Shown piece after piece: positions 1 to 8,527 of a stretch of DNA of 64,000 bases. The stretch's first letter is position 1, and each line of letters begins with the position of its first letter. This DNA comes from JACDAN01 sp035776735. Lineage in GTDB: Bacteria > Actinomycetota > Thermoleophilia > Gaiellales > Gaiellaceae. A program made the position numbers and the translations under genes. A model generated the notes under the pieces. The model made no database searches. It was not told where the DNA came from and was given only the letters and a program-made list of their open reading frames with translations. The DNA is taken from NCBI GenBank assembly GCA_035776735.1, contig DASSSO010000220.1, positions 18,425-82,424 of the forward strand, in the 5' to 3' direction.

Positions 1-1398
1 CCTGAGGATTCCGACGGCGACGACGACCGCGCCGAGCGCGAAGATCGAGGCGACCGCGAAGCCCCAGTTGAAGCCTCCGGTGATGTCGTCCAGCCCGAGC
101 TGCCCGCCGTCGGCGAGCGCGCTGGCCCGCTCGTTCGACACGGTCGAGATCAGCGCGACGCCGAGCGCGCCGCCGATCTGCTGCGACGTGTTCAGCAGCC
201 CAGAGGCGACGCCTGCGACGCGGTCCTCGACCCGCGCGAGCGCGGCCAACGACATCGGGATGAACATGAACGCCAGCCCGAACCCGCTGATCACGAACGG
301 GATGAACAGGTTCGTCCAGTACGAGCCGTCCACGGGCAGCTGCGTGTACCAGAGGTACGCGAAGGCGACGAAGACGGAGCCGAGCATCATCACGGGCTTG
401 ACCCCGGCGCGGGTGATCGCCGCCTGCGCGATCGCGGCGCCGGGAATCGTCATTCCCGCCGTGGCGAGGAACGCGAAGCCGGCCTCGAGCGGCGAGTACC
501 CGAGGATGTTCTGCATGTAGAGCGTCAGCAGGAAGAAGCCGCCGAAGATCGTCGCACCGAGGAGGAAGCCGGTCGTGTTGGCGACGAAGACGGCCCGGAT
601 CCTGAACAGCCCGAGCGGGACGAGCGGCGCGTCCGTCCGCGTCTCCTTCCAGAAGAACGCGGCGACGAGCGCGACCGCGACCGCCGTCAGCCCGATCGTC
701 TGAAGGCTGAACCAGCCCGCGTCCGGCGCCTCGGACATCGCGTAGACGAAGGTCACGAGCCCGGCGGTGACCAGGATTGCCGCCGCCGCGTCCACCCGGC
801 GCTCGGCGCCCTCGATCCGTCCCTCCGAGATGAGGACCGGCGTGAGCGCGAAGATCGCGATTCCGACCGGCACGTTGACGAAGAAGATCCATGACCATCC
901 GAGGTACTCGACGATCACGCCGCCGAGGAGCACCCCGGCGGCGGCGCCGCTGCCGGCGACCGCGCCCCAGATGCCGAACGCCTTGTTCCGCTCGGCGGTG
1001 TCGTGGCGGAACGCGTCGCTGATGATCGCCAGCGTCGCCGGCGAGACGATCGCTCCGCCGAGGCCCTGGAGGGCGCGAAAGGCGATCAGCTGGCCGCCGC
1101 TGTCGGCCAGCCCGCAGGCCAGCGAGCCGCCGGTGAAGAGCACCATCCCGAACATGAACACGCGCCGGCGGCCGAGGAGGTCCGCCGCGCGGCCGCCGAG
1201 CAGGAGGAATCCTCCGAAGGCGAGCGAGTAGGCCGTCACGATCCACTGCAGCGTGTCGCGGGAGAGCTCGAGCTCCCGCTGGATGGACGGGAGCGCGACG
1301 TTCACGATCGCGACGTCGAGAATCACCATGAAGAAAGCGACGCAGACGAGCGCGAGCGCGCGCCACCGGCGGGGGTCGGGGACGATGCCGGCTTCCAT
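1..1398 (-). CDS. MFS drug-efflux transporter, DHA2 (14-TM, EmrB/QacA) family, 3'-truncated by window edge
   Basis: Reading the complement from ATG at 1398 gives an uninterrupted frame to base 1, about 466 residues, so the C-terminus lies outside the window. The N-terminus (ALVCVAFFMVILDVAIVNVA) is the first helix with the D-x-x-I-V-N-V-A-L-P motif of 14-TM DHA2 exporters. The next loop carries the motif-A sequence GGRAADLLGRRRVF, and hydrophobic segments continue throughout. The family exports hydrophobic drugs or dyes across the cytoplasmic membrane by proton antiport; substrate specificity cannot be read here. It is divergent from the secreted protein at 1517 across 118 bases. Family assignment is firm; the role is inferred from the family. 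Confidence 0.9.
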   Translation of the reverse strand, partial: MEAGIVPDPRRWRALALVCVAFFMVILDVAIVNVALPSIQRELELSRDTLQWIVTAYSLAFGGFLLLGGRAADLLGRRRVFMFGMVLFTGGSLACGLADSGGQLIAFRALQGLGGAIVSPATLAIISDAFRHDTAERNKAFGIWGAVAGSGAAAGVLLGGVIVEYLGWSWIFFVNVPVGIAIFALTPVLISEGRIEGAERRVDAAAAILVTAGLVTFVYAMSEAPDAGWFSLQTIGLTAVAVALVAAFFWKETRTDAPLVPLGLFRIRAVFVANTTGFLLGATIFGGFFLLTLYMQNILGYSPLEAGFAFLATAGMTIPGAAIAQAAITRAGVKPVMMLGSVFVAFAYLWYTQLPVDGSYWTNLFIPFVISGFGLAFMFIPMSLAALARVEDRVAGVASGLLNTSQQIGGALGVALISTVSNERASALADGGQLGLDDITGGFNWGFAVASIFALGAVVVAVGILR

Positions 1399-1516
1399 GC
1401 CGCCGGAAACCTACTGGTCCGCGCTGACTCGCTCCGCGATACGGCTCTCCCGGCTCCCCCTCTAGGGGGTTTCCCGGACTCCAGATCGGCCTCACCGTGC
1501 CGAAAAGGAGGTTGAG

Positions 1517-3541
1517 ATGCTGCGGATTTCGGCGGCGGCCCTGACGGGCGCCGCGGTTTGTGCCTTTGCCTGCCCCGGTGCGGCCGACGCCGCCGGGTCG
1601 GCGCCGGCCGCGCGCGTCGCGGTCACCATGACCGAGCGCGCCTGCAAAGTCGTGCGGCGGGCGAGGCCCGGACGCACGCTGTTCCGCATCGCCAACCGCG
1701 GCAGGCGGCCGCGGAGGTTCTCGATCGCCGGCCGCCGGAGCCCGTTCGTGAAGCCGCGCAGGTCGGCGAAGCTGACCGTTCGTCTCGTGCGCGGCCGGAC
1801 GTACCGGTACACGTGCGTCGCTCGGGGCCGTCCGCGAAGCGTCAAGCGCGGAATGCTCCGCGTCGCGGGCGCGGCGGCGCAACCGCCGAGGAACCCCCCG
1901 CCGCCACCTCCGCCTCCGCCGCCTCCGCCGCCGCCGCCTCCGCCGCCACCTCCTCCGCCGCCGCCTCCGCCGCCGCCGGCGCATCTCGTCGGCGTGCGGG
2001 CTCCCGGCGGGGCGGGCGAGCTGTACGTGCCGGCGAGCGGCGCGACGTTCGTCTCACGCGGTGCCAACTACGAGCGCCTCGACGTGGACGGCGACCAGGT
2101 CACCTTCGATGTCGGCGTCTACGACGGCGCGGCCGCCGACGCCGCCCTCGCGGACATGGACGCGTACGGGTACAACACCGTGCGCGTCTTCCTGAACGGC
2201 GCCTGCGTGAGCGGATGCCTCGGCGACGCCTCCGCGGCTGACGACCTCTCCAGCGCCTACGTCGCCAACGTCGTCGACTTCCTCGGCAAGGCCCGGGCGC
2301 GCGGGATCCAGGTGATCCTCGTCGCCGAGGGCGTCCCTGCGGGGACGAGCTACGCCGACCAGGTCGCGTCCGGCGCGACCGCGGAGTTCGCCGGCGAGAA
2401 CGTCCACTACCTCACTGCCGGCGGCGTCGCCGGCAACGCCTCGTTCTGGACGGCGCTCGTGCAGCGGCTGACCGCCCAGCCGGTGCTGCGGGAGACGATC
2501 CTCTCCTATGAGCTCCGGCGCGAGGCGTTCTTCCGCGCCGACCAGGCCCCGCTTACGCTCGCCTCCGGCACGGTGACCCCGGCGAACGGACAGACCTACG
2601 ACCTCGCCGTCGCCGCCGAGCGCCAAGCGCTGATGGACGAGGGCCTCGTCCACTGGGCCGATTCCGTTCGCGCTGCGATCCGGGCGGTGGATCCGACGGC
2701 GCTCGTGTCGCTCGGGTTCCTGTGGCCCCAGAGCCCGAACCCGGCGCGCATCGGCGATCCGCGCGTGAGCCGGATGCAGGCGGTGCAGGACGACTCCGAG
2801 CTCGACTTCGTCAGCCCACGAGTCGTGCCGGGCCTCGAGCTCACGCTGCCGCAGTACGTGGCCAACTACGAGCTTCCGGCGATCACGGCAAAGCCGGTGC
2901 TGATGGCGGAGGTCGGCGCGCCGACGGCGTCCTTCGGGACCGCGGCGATGGCGGCCGAGGCGCTCCAGACGTGGCAGGCCGACTCCTGTCCCGCCGGGTT
3001 CGACGGCTGGCTGCTCTGGACGTGGGACACGACCGGCGAGCGGGCCGGCGAGCCTCCTGTCTGGAACGGGCAGGCCGCCTCGGGCCTGCTCGAGCGCGCG
3101 CTCGCGCCGACGATCCGCACGGATCCCTGCGCACCGACGAACCTCGCTCTCGGGAAGCCCGTCTCCGTCTCGTCGGCCGCGCCCGAGGGGCCGGCGGGGA
3201 ACGCCGTCGACGGTCTCACCGGGACGGCCTGGAACTCGACGGCGGTGCCGCCGGGCTGGATCGAGGTCGACCTCGGCGCGGCCTACGACATCTCGCTGCT
3301 GCGGCTCGTGTTCGCGCAGACGCCGTCGGGCCGGGCGGTGCACAAGATCTACGGCCGGGCGACCTCGGGCGGCGCGCCCGGGACCGAGCTCTACGAGCTG
3401 GACGCGACCACGGCGGACGGGCAGATCGTCGAGATCGCGCCGGCGCCGGCCTGGCCGGGCGTCCGCTACCTGCGGATCCACACCGTCTGGGGGCCGTCGT
3501 GGCCCGCGTGGCGCGAGATCCAGGTTTTCAAGGCCCCGTAG
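1517..3541 (+). CDS. Secreted GH5-like TIM-barrel protein with polyproline linker and C-terminal discoidin (F5/8-C) domain
   Basis: 674 residues; the ATG is preceded by a strong AAAAGGAGG ribosome site. Residues 1-26 form a signal peptide ending ADAA. Residues 35-115 form a small basic beta domain ending in a YTC motif. Residues 126-156 are nearly all proline. Residues about 160-535 resemble cellulase/mannanase-type glycoside hydrolases (YERLDVDG...MDAYGYNTVRVFLNG; LLWTWDTTGE near the end). Residues about 540-674 are a discoidin carbohydrate-binding domain (NLALGKPVSVSSAAPEG, GWIEVDLG). It probably acts on cell-surface or environmental polysaccharide. I could not place both catalytic glutamates with certainty, so the hydrolase activity is an inference. 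Confidence 0.8.
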   Translation: MLRISAAALTGAAVCAFACPGAADAAGSAPAARVAVTMTERACKVVRRARPGRTLFRIANRGRRPRRFSIAGRRSPFVKPRRSAKLTVRLVRGRTYRYTCVARGRPRSVKRGMLRVAGAAAQPPRNPPPPPPPPPPPPPPPPPPPPPPPPPPPPAHLVGVRAPGGAGELYVPASGATFVSRGANYERLDVDGDQVTFDVGVYDGAAADAALADMDAYGYNTVRVFLNGACVSGCLGDASAADDLSSAYVANVVDFLGKARARGIQVILVAEGVPAGTSYADQVASGATAEFAGENVHYLTAGGVAGNASFWTALVQRLTAQPVLRETILSYELRREAFFRADQAPLTLASGTVTPANGQTYDLAVAAERQALMDEGLVHWADSVRAAIRAVDPTALVSLGFLWPQSPNPARIGDPRVSRMQAVQDDSELDFVSPRVVPGLELTLPQYVANYELPAITAKPVLMAEVGAPTASFGTAAMAAEALQTWQADSCPAGFDGWLLWTWDTTGERAGEPPVWNGQAASGLLERALAPTIRTDPCAPTNLALGKPVSVSSAAPEGPAGNAVDGLTGTAWNSTAVPPGWIEVDLGAAYDISLLRLVFAQTPSGRAVHKIYGRATSGGAPGTELYELDATTADGQIVEIAPAPAWPGVRYLRIHTVWGPSWPAWREIQVFKAP

Positions 3542-3563
3542 CGAACATCGCCCCGAAGGGGCG

Positions 3564-3569
3564 TACACT
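3564..3569 (+). promoter_or_regulatory. -10 element TACACT upstream of the secreted coiled-coil gene
   Basis: TACACT matches the actinobacterial -10 consensus TANNNT. It lies 43 nt before the GTG at 3613, which has its own GGGAGG ribosome site, so this transcript would carry a short leader. No clear -35 box is visible. Confidence 0.4.
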
Positions 3570-3612
3570 TTCTCTTCCAGGGGTCAATCCTTTGTCAATA
3601 GGGAGGTTCTTC

Positions 3613-4041
3613 GTGAAAACGGGTCTCGTCACGGCGCTCGTTGCGCTGGTCGCGATGGGCGTGCTCGCCGCGCCCGCGTCGTCGGCCACGCCGAGCAACC
3701 GGAAGCTCGCCAGCCAGATCAAGGTCCTGCAGCGCCAGGTCAAGGTTTTGCAGGGACAGGTGCGGACGCTGCGCACGCAGATGCGCGAGGTGCAGGGCAT
3801 CTCGGCCGCGGCACTGGTCTTCTCGGCCTGCTCGACCGCCGCGAACGTCGACGCGTTCCAGGGCACTTGGGAGACGATCGACGGGCTCAACGCCCACACC
3901 GGCCGGCCCGACCAGTACCCGCCCGTGTCGCCGATCGCCGACCCGCTGAACTCGTGCCAGCTGCTGGAGATCCAGCGGCAGCCGGGCGTCGTTCCTCCGA
4001 ACACGAACGTCTTCGCGGCGCTGCTCAACCTCTTCCGCTAG
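3613..4041 (+). CDS. Small secreted coiled-coil protein of unknown function
   Basis: 142 residues from GTG, with GGGAGG 7 nt upstream. Residues 1-25 form a signal peptide (VTALVALVAMGVLAAPASSA). Residues about 28-62 form a short heptad-type coiled coil rich in K, Q and V (KVLQRQVKVLQGQVRTLRTQ). A conserved-looking C-terminal domain with two cysteines follows (FSACSTAANV, PLNSCQLLEI), which may be disulphide-linked outside the cell. Related small secreted proteins with this layout occur in actinobacteria without known function. It is clearly coding by codon usage; the function is unknown. Confidence 0.75.
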   Translation: MKTGLVTALVALVAMGVLAAPASSATPSNRKLASQIKVLQRQVKVLQGQVRTLRTQMREVQGISAAALVFSACSTAANVDAFQGTWETIDGLNAHTGRPDQYPPVSPIADPLNSCQLLEIQRQPGVVPPNTNVFAALLNLFR

Positions 4042-4087
4042 ACGCGTCCGGATCGGGAATGCCCCGTCCGATCCGAACCCCTCTAGC

Positions 4088-6298
4088 ATGAGGTCGATGT
4101 CCGTGCGGGGAGTCGACAGGCTCCTGGACGTTCTGCGGCGCCTGCGGCGAGACGAGCGTCCGGCCCCTCTCCAGGGCAACGTCGCGACGAACCGTCTCCT
4201 GCGGCTCGAGGCGATCACCGAGACCGCGCTCTCCTACCTCGACCTGCAGGAGCTGCTCGACGAGCTCCTCGACCGCATCCGGGACCTCCTCGACGCGGAC
4301 ACCGCCACGATGCTCCTCGTGGAGGAGGACGCGGACGTTCTCGTCCCGCGCGCCGCGAAGGGTCTCGACCGCGAGCTCCCGGCGGACGTGCGCATCCCGA
4401 TCGGCCAGGGCTTCGCCGGCCGGGTCGCGGCGACCCGGCGGACCGTCGTTATCGACGACATCGAGCAGGCCGAGATCGTCAACCCGTTTCTTCGCGAGGT
4501 CGGCATCCGGTCGCTCATCGGCGTGCCGCTGCTCCACCTCGGGCAGCTGATCGGCGTTGTGCACGCCGGCTCGTACAAGCCGAGGTTCTTCAGCCCGGAC
4601 GACGGCTTGCTGCTCCAGCTGGTCGCCGACCGCGTCGCGCTCTCGATCACCCAGTCGCGGCTCTACGAGGCCGAGCGCGAGGCTCGCAGGGAGGCGGAGA
4701 CCGCGCACGAGCAGGTCTCGTTCCTCGCGCGGGCGAGCGAGCTCCTCGGCTCCACGCTGGACTACGAGTCGACGCTCGAGCGGCTGGCACAGCTGGCGGT
4801 TCCGGCGCTCGCGGACGAGGTGCTGATCGACATGGTCGCCGAGGACGGGAGCGTCCGCCGGCTCGCGTCGGCGCACGCCGACTCGCGCACCCTGGAGGAG
4901 ATCCGCAAGCTGGGGCGGCGCTATCCGCCGGACCCCGAGGCTCGATACGGCCCCAGGGCCGTCCTCCGCTCGGGCGAGCCCCAGTTGGTCTCCGAGATCG
5001 GCGACGAGATCGTGGACGCGATGGCCAGGGACGAGGAGCACGCCCGCCTGATCCGCGCGCTCGGCCTGCGCTCGTTCATGTCCGTGCCGCTGCTCGCCCG
5101 CTCACGGGTCCTCGGCGCGATCACGTTCATCGCCTCCACCTCGAAGCGCGCGTTCGGCCCCGAGGACCTCGCTTTCGCGCAGGAGCTCGCCAGGCGCGCC
5201 GCCACCGCGATCGAGAACGCCAGGTTCCACGCGGAGACCGAGGAGCGCGCCCGCGCGTCGCTCGTTCTCGACCACGTCGGAGAGGGCGTGTTCCTCGTCG
5301 ATCGGCTCGGGTTCGTCCGCTTGTGGAATCCGGCCGCGGGGGCGATCACCGGCATCTCGGCCGCCGACATCCTCGGACGGCCGGCGATCGACTCGATCTC
5401 GGGCTGGGCCGCGATCGGCGCCCGGGTGCCGGTCGCAGCCTCCGGCGACACTGTCGGGCTCCGGCCGGAGACGCTGCCGCTCGAGGTGCGCGACCGCGAG
5501 ATCTGGGTGCTGATCTCGGGCGTGACGTTCCCGGAGGGCACGGTGTACGCGTTCCGCGACATGACAGAGGAGCGGGGCCTCCGTGACCTCCAGACGGAGT
5601 TCGTCGCGACCATCTCGCACGAGCTGCGGACGCCGCTCGCCGCCGTCTACGGCGCCGCGATGACGCTGCAGCAGCGTGGGGAGGACCTCGACGAGGACGC
5701 GCGCGAGCAGCTACTCGGCGTCGTCTACGACGAGGCGAGCCGGCTCAGCCGGATCATCGACGACGTGCTCTGGGCGAGCCGTCTCGAATCGGGCCGGCTC
5801 GTGTTCGCGATCGAGGAGTGCCGACCCGAGACGATCGCGCAGTCCGTCGTCAAGGCCGCGCACGTCCACCTTCCGCCGGCCCTGTCGCTCGAGCTCGACG
5901 CCGACGGGCCCCTGCCCCCGATCGCGACCGATCCGGACAAGGTGCGGCAGGTGCTGACGAACCTCCTCGACAACGCGGTCAAGTACTCGCCCGACGGCGG
6001 CCGCATCCGGCTGACGATCAGGCCGAACGGCGGCTTCGTGCGCTTCGCCGTCACCGACGAGGGGCTGGGGATCCCGCCGCCGGAGCAGCCGCGGATCTTC
6101 GAGAAGTTCTACCGCCTGGACCCCAACCAGACGCGCGGCGTGGGCGGCACCGGCCTCGGCCTCTACATCTCGCGGGAGCTCGTCAGCCGGATGAACGGCC
6201 GGATATGGGTCGAGTCCAGCGAGGGAGAGGGATCGACGTTCTACGTCGAGCTGCCGCTCTCGGAGAGCGACGAGGTGCTCGCGCACATCCGCTCGTAG
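4088..6298 (+). CDS. Sensor histidine kinase, GAF-GAF-PAS-HisKA-HATPase
   Basis: 736 residues without membrane segments, so a cytoplasmic sensor. Two GAF domains (residues about 40-195 and 215-385; IGVPLLHLGQLIGVVHAG and MSVPLLARSRVLGAITF) are followed by a PAS domain (about 395-490). The dimerisation/phosphoacceptor helix EFVATISHELRTPLAAVYGA has the autophosphorylated His at about residue 511. The ATPase domain shows the N box (LLDNAVKYSPDGGRI), G1 (DEGLGIPPPE), F box (FEKFYR) and G2 (GTGLGLYIS). All catalytic motifs are intact. No response regulator gene is adjacent, so it is an orphan kinase; the GAF ligand is unknown. It ends 2 nt from a convergent gene. Confidence 0.92.
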   Translation: MRSMSVRGVDRLLDVLRRLRRDERPAPLQGNVATNRLLRLEAITETALSYLDLQELLDELLDRIRDLLDADTATMLLVEEDADVLVPRAAKGLDRELPADVRIPIGQGFAGRVAATRRTVVIDDIEQAEIVNPFLREVGIRSLIGVPLLHLGQLIGVVHAGSYKPRFFSPDDGLLLQLVADRVALSITQSRLYEAEREARREAETAHEQVSFLARASELLGSTLDYESTLERLAQLAVPALADEVLIDMVAEDGSVRRLASAHADSRTLEEIRKLGRRYPPDPEARYGPRAVLRSGEPQLVSEIGDEIVDAMARDEEHARLIRALGLRSFMSVPLLARSRVLGAITFIASTSKRAFGPEDLAFAQELARRAATAIENARFHAETEERARASLVLDHVGEGVFLVDRLGFVRLWNPAAGAITGISAADILGRPAIDSISGWAAIGARVPVAASGDTVGLRPETLPLEVRDREIWVLISGVTFPEGTVYAFRDMTEERGLRDLQTEFVATISHELRTPLAAVYGAAMTLQQRGEDLDEDAREQLLGVVYDEASRLSRIIDDVLWASRLESGRLVFAIEECRPETIAQSVVKAAHVHLPPALSLELDADGPLPPIATDPDKVRQVLTNLLDNAVKYSPDGGRIRLTIRPNGGFVRFAVTDEGLGIPPPEQPRIFEKFYRLDPNQTRGVGGTGLGLYISRELVSRMNGRIWVESSEGEGSTFYVELPLSESDEVLAHIRS

Positions 6299-6300
6299 GG

Positions 6301-6867
6301 CTACCTGTGCCGGCGGGGGACGACGCCGAGCTCCTCGACCAAGGTGAAGAAGGCCTTCGCGTAGGGCGATTCGCGTGTCCGCCGCCGGACGTCGAGCCAG
6401 TCGATGCGCTCGCGGAGCGAGCGGGCGAACTCGAGCGGGCGCTCATAGTCGAGCTCGTGCTCGTCGAGCGCGAGCAGCTTCGTGACCATGATGTCCTCGA
6501 GCGCCATGACCTTCATCGGCACGGCGTTGACCTCCAGCTCCTCGGCGCGCTCGAAGAGCGTCTCGTCCACGTCCTCTCCGACCGGCCGGAAGATGACGTC
6601 GACCAGGACGTCGCCGTCCCACGCCTTGTAGAGCCAGCCTTCGGGCGGACGCTCGGTTCGCATGCCGGCGCCGGCGAGCGCGCCGAGCGCGCGCTCGGCA
6701 TCGCTCGGGCGGACCATCACGTCGAGGTCGTGGCCGGTCCCCGGCCCGCCGTGGGCCCAGGCGGCGAGGCCGCCGCCGAGCAGGAAGGGCACGTCCGCCT
6801 CGCGCAGCGCGCCGGCGACGCGCTTGACGCTGTCCTTGATCTCCCCGAACGGCTGCTCCTCCGTCAC
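6301..6867 (-). CDS. Nucleotidyltransferase-fold protein
   Basis: 188 residues. The N-terminal half has the minimal nucleotidyltransferase signature: a glycine-rich FLLGGGLAAWAHGG followed by TGHDLDVMVRP, supplying the paired metal-binding aspartates (D-x-D), then a third acidic strand VLVDVIFRP. The C-terminal half is helical. Members of this superfamily act as antibiotic- or RNA-modifying nucleotidyltransferases or as toxin partners. No partner gene is visible here and the gene sits among housekeeping genes, so the substrate is unknown. It is convergent with the histidine kinase, with only 2 nt between stops. Confidence 0.75.
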   Translation of the reverse strand: MTEEQPFGEIKDSVKRVAGALREADVPFLLGGGLAAWAHGGPGTGHDLDVMVRPSDAERALGALAGAGMRTERPPEGWLYKAWDGDVLVDVIFRPVGEDVDETLFERAEELEVNAVPMKVMALEDIMVTKLLALDEHELDYERPLEFARSLRERIDWLDVRRRTRESPYAKAFFTLVEELGVVPRRHR

Positions 6868-6910
6868 ACGTGGTCGTTACCCGGGAGTCGGATCGGGGAA
6901 TCACCGGGTC

Positions 6911-7675
6911 ATGTCCGTTCGCGTCGCAGCGGCCGGCGACATCCATTGCTCGGAGGAGGAGCGGCCGCGCCTCGAGGCCGCGTTCATGGACGCGGAGCGG
7001 GAGAGCGACCTCGTGCTGCTCGCCGGCGACCTGACGACGTACGGCGAGCCCGAGCAGGCGCAGGTGCTCGCCGACGTCACCCGCGGGATCGGCGTCCCGG
7101 TCTACGCCGTGCTGGGGAACCACGACTGGCACGCGAACCGGCACGAGGAGCTCGTTTCGGCGTTGCGCGGCGGCGCCATCCGCGTCCTCGAGCGGGCGGC
7201 GGAGGTCGTGACGGTGAACGGGGTCGAGGTCGGGATCGTGGGCACCAAGGGGTTCATCGGCGGCTTCACGGGCTCGCTCCTGCCGGACTTTGGCGAGCCG
7301 CTCCTCCGGCGGGTGTACGCGGAGACGAGCGCGGAGGTCTCGGCCCTGGACCGAGGCCTGCGGCGGGTCGGCGACTGTGCCGTCCGCATCGTGGTTCTCC
7401 ACTACGCGCCGACGCGAACGACGATCGAGGGCGAGCCGGAGACGATCTGGACGTACCTCGGCAGCGAGCGCCTGGCGGAGCCGATCGTCGAGCACCGGCC
7501 GGACCTCGTCCTCCACGGCCACGGCCACGGCGGCACCTTCGCCGGCCAGATCGACGACGTCCCGGTCTTCAACGTCGGCGTCCCGGTGATCGGCCGCGAC
7601 TTCTGGATCTTCGAGTTCGACGAGACGGGCTCGCTCGTACGGGAACCGGACGAGCTGCGCGCGCCGTTTCACTGA
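6911..7675 (+). CDS. Calcineurin-like metallophosphoesterase
   Basis: 254 residues from ATG 6911. Metal-binding motifs are in order: AAGDIHCSEEE (D-x-H), LLAGDLTTYGE (GDhh), VLGNHDWH (GNHD), VLHYAP and LHGHGHGG (GHxH), a complete binuclear site. Members cleave phosphodiesters or phosphomonoesters; the substrate is not predictable. No signal peptide, so cytoplasmic. The start gives the first metal motif only seven residues in, which is normal for the family. The gene runs into a three-hairpin intergenic repeat beginning at its stop codon. Confidence 0.88.
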   Translation: MSVRVAAAGDIHCSEEERPRLEAAFMDAERESDLVLLAGDLTTYGEPEQAQVLADVTRGIGVPVYAVLGNHDWHANRHEELVSALRGGAIRVLERAAEVVTVNGVEVGIVGTKGFIGGFTGSLLPDFGEPLLRRVYAETSAEVSALDRGLRRVGDCAVRIVVLHYAPTRTTIEGEPETIWTYLGSERLAEPIVEHRPDLVLHGHGHGGTFAGQIDDVPVFNVGVPVIGRDFWIFEFDETGSLVREPDELRAPFH

Positions 7676-7800
7676 AGTCTCACGACTTTCGGCGACCCTA
7701 TGAAGCCGGGCGCCGCCGACGCGGCGCGCGGCCTGACAAGTTCAGCGCCCCGTCCTCATCCAGGAGCCGATGCGGCGGAACGGGCCAAGCCCGTTCCGCG
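7672..7800. repeat. Intergenic repeat family 1, copy 1 (three hairpins, bidirectional terminator-like)
   Basis: Sits between convergent genes (phosphoesterase and YjbQ). It contains GAAGTC-TCAC-GACTTTC, CGCCGC-CGAC-GCGGCG and GGAACGGGC-CAA-GCCCGTTCC. The stretch between the first two hairpins, not just the stems, matches a second copy at 41080-41206 (shared ATGAAGCCGGGCGCCGC and GCGGCGCGCGGC). It probably terminates transcription from both sides. Confidence 0.7.
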
Positions 7801-7809
7801 GCGGATGTC

Positions 7810-8262
7810 TTAGCTGCCGACCACCTGGACGAGCCAGCGCCGGTCGCGCTCGCGGTCGAGCTCGAGGAAGAGGACGCGCTGCCAGGTGCCGAGGCAGAGC
7901 TCGCCGTCCCGGACCGGGATCGCCTCTCCGGCGCTCCCGAGCAGCATCGACATGCAGTGGGCGTGGCCGTTGCTCCGCTCCATGTCCTCCTCGCAGATGT
8001 TCTCCGTGCGGCGGTCCCAGTCGTCGTGCGCGTAGTAGCGCTCGGTCGGGACGAGGCGGCGGAGCATCGCCGCGAAGTCCTCGAGGAAGCCGTTCTCGAA
8101 CTCGTTGACCCGCACGCAGCAGGTCGTGTGGGGCGAGTAGACGCAGGCGATGCCGTCACGGACCCCGCTCTCGCGGACCGCCTCTGCCACCTCGTCCGTG
8201 ATGTCCCGAACGGCCAGACCGCCTTCGGTACGCAGCCGCTGCTCCCCCTGGAACACCTTCAT
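7810..8262 (-). CDS. YjbQ/UPF0047 family protein (secondary thiamine-phosphate synthase family)
   Basis: 150 residues, the usual family length. Signature blocks: YSPHTTCCVRVNE, DWDRRTENICEED, NGHAHCMSMLLGS and LGTWQRVLFLELD, including the conserved His/Cys cluster thought to form the active or metal site. E. coli YjbQ has weak thiamine-phosphate synthase activity; the physiological role is not settled. ATG at 8262 lies 8 nt after TAGGAT (8271-8276), suggesting a leaderless message. Convergent with the metallophosphoesterase and divergent from the tRNA gene. Confidence 0.9.
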   Translation of the reverse strand: MKVFQGEQRLRTEGGLAVRDITDEVAEAVRESGVRDGIACVYSPHTTCCVRVNEFENGFLEDFAAMLRRLVPTERYYAHDDWDRRTENICEEDMERSNGHAHCMSMLLGSAGEAIPVRDGELCLGTWQRVLFLELDRERDRRWLVQVVGS

Positions 8263-8270
8263 CGGCGGCC

Positions 8271-8276
8271 ATCCTA
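8271..8276 (-). promoter_or_regulatory. -10 element TAGGAT for YjbQ, leaderless
   Basis: On the complement, TAGGAT ends 8 nt before ATG 8262, and no ribosome site intervenes. This is one of the TANNNT-at-start cases seen repeatedly in this window. Confidence 0.5.
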
Positions 8277-8313
8277 TCCAGGCCCGGGGGGCACGGATAC
8301 GCTGTCCGGCCGA

Positions 8314-8387
8314 GGGCCCGTAGCTCAGCTGGTCAGAGCAGCCGACTCATAATCGGTTGGTCCCTGGTTCGAGTCCAGGCGGGCCCA
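8314..8387 (+). tRNA. tRNA with CAU anticodon, most likely tRNA-Ile2 (lysidine-modified)
   Basis: A 74-nt cloverleaf. The acceptor stem GGGCCCG pairs perfectly with CGGGCCC (8380-8386), the D stem is GCTC/GAGC, the anticodon stem GCCGA/TCGGT with loop CTCATAA gives anticodon CAU, and the T arm is CCTGG-TTCGAGT-CCAGG with discriminator A. No CCA is encoded. C4:G69 and C5:G68 match the identity pairs of tRNA-Ile2 recognised by TilS rather than elongator Met, so Ile2 is preferred; Met is the alternative. The 3' end is the integration site of the adjacent element. Confidence 0.88.
8367..8387 (+). other. attL core (21-bp tRNA 3' end)
   Basis: The last 21 bases of the tRNA, from the T-loop to the discriminator, are repeated exactly at 26121-26141 in the same orientation. 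This is the classic crossover region of tyrosine integrases that target tRNA genes. Confidence 0.8.
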
Positions 8388-8463
8388 TCAGGTACCGCTC
8401 AGCCATGCGGATTTGGCTTGGTTGAGCGGGACGGGTGTGACGGCGATGCCGGGTTCGCGCGTC

Positions 8464-8487
8464 GCGTGCCCCCACCGGTGCCCCCAC
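8464..8487. repeat. 24-bp direct repeat, left copy, made of two tandem GTGCCCCCAC units
   Basis: Contains GTGCCCCCAC-CG-GTGCCCCCAC. An identical 24-bp copy lies at 26066-26089, just inside the other att site. It may be an integrase arm-binding site or the remains of an integrase 3' end. Confidence 0.6.
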
Positions 8488-8527
8488 GGCCGCGAGCCCG
8501 TTTTCACCGCGTCAACGATCGCGGGCA

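Noticed and set aside
1895..1980. Short CCG/CCT repeat array resembling a CRISPR or microsatellite
   Set aside because: It is an in-frame polyproline coding tract; there are no repeat-spacer units. No CRISPR array or cas gene is visible anywhere in the window.
1492..2067. Open frame on the complement encoding a long glycine run
   Set aside because: Mirror image of the polyproline codons in the secreted protein at 1517; no start signal or domain.
5818..8352. 844-codon plus-strand frame spanning histidine kinase end, two genes and the tRNA
   Set aside because: It overlaps three better-supported genes in other frames and reads through a tRNA; a GC-rich chance frame.
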